Shown: positions 28,589-28,591 of the stretch, one piece after another
How the letters are laid out: each line of letters starts with the position of its first letter
Position numbering within the stretch: the first letter of the stretch is position 1
Assembly (NCBI GenBank): GCA_964393895.1
Contig: CAYMWP010000052.1
Span: 1 to 28,591, forward strand
DNA from: B4-G1 sp964393895
Lineage (GTDB): Bacteria; Chloroflexota; Anaerolineae; B4-G1
Reading direction: 5' to 3'
DNA: 28,591 nucleotides
Made by a program: the position numbers and the translations under genes
Notes under the pieces: generated by a model
Database searches by the model: none
Seen by the model: the letters and a program-made list of their open reading frames with translations, nothing else
What the model was told of the DNA's origin: nothing

Positions 28589-28591
28589 GTA

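Overview
The window looks like chromosomal DNA of a GC-rich, free-living bacterium. The best guess is Chloroflexota (Anaerolineae-like), because of multi-GAF histidine kinases, tandem Usp proteins, a Thr/Pro-linker surface protein and many short palindromic repeats. That assignment is inference; there is no rRNA or other phylogenetic marker apart from hisS. No phage, CRISPR array or full-length insertion sequence is visible.

Left part (1-8230), mostly minus strand. A lamin-tail surface protein (53-922) and a small unknown gene (1079-1495) are divergent and both look leaderless. Reading leftwards from about 6148 is a unit headed by a tandem glycine riboswitch and intrinsic terminator. It holds a class V aminotransferase, a SerA-type dehydrogenase, an 87-aa protein, a nucleotidyltransferase and a DUF1015 protein. 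It probably links glycine sensing to serine/glycine metabolism. Reading leftwards from about 8193 is tRNA-His(GUG), then a 40-codon open frame with seven His codons in eleven, a four-segment attenuator, and hisS. This is the most exciting structure here: a complete trp/his-type ribosome-mediated attenuator that seems to control histidyl-tRNA synthetase, placed just after the gene for its own tRNA substrate.

Middle part (8287-24342), plus strand. A strong promoter and a structured 5' leader precede a membrane histidine kinase (7TM-PAS-GAF-HisKA-HATPase). It overlaps an Rcp1-like response regulator, which is followed closely by a REC-4xGAF-HisKA-HATPase hybrid kinase. After a 231-bp gap carrying a 70-bp MITE with target duplications come a tandem universal stress protein and, 3 bp later, a 2883-aa cyclic beta-1,2-glucan synthase (NdvB type). 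A signalling-to-periplasmic-glucan link is plausible from position only.

Right part (24343-28591). A two-gene molybdenum hydroxylase operon consists of a shortened FAD-subunit-like protein lacking recognisable FAD motifs and a fused 2Fe-2S/molybdopterin subunit. It is bracketed by two 129-bp repeats in inverted orientation (3 differences seen). A third, unrelated palindromic repeat lies just after the operon.
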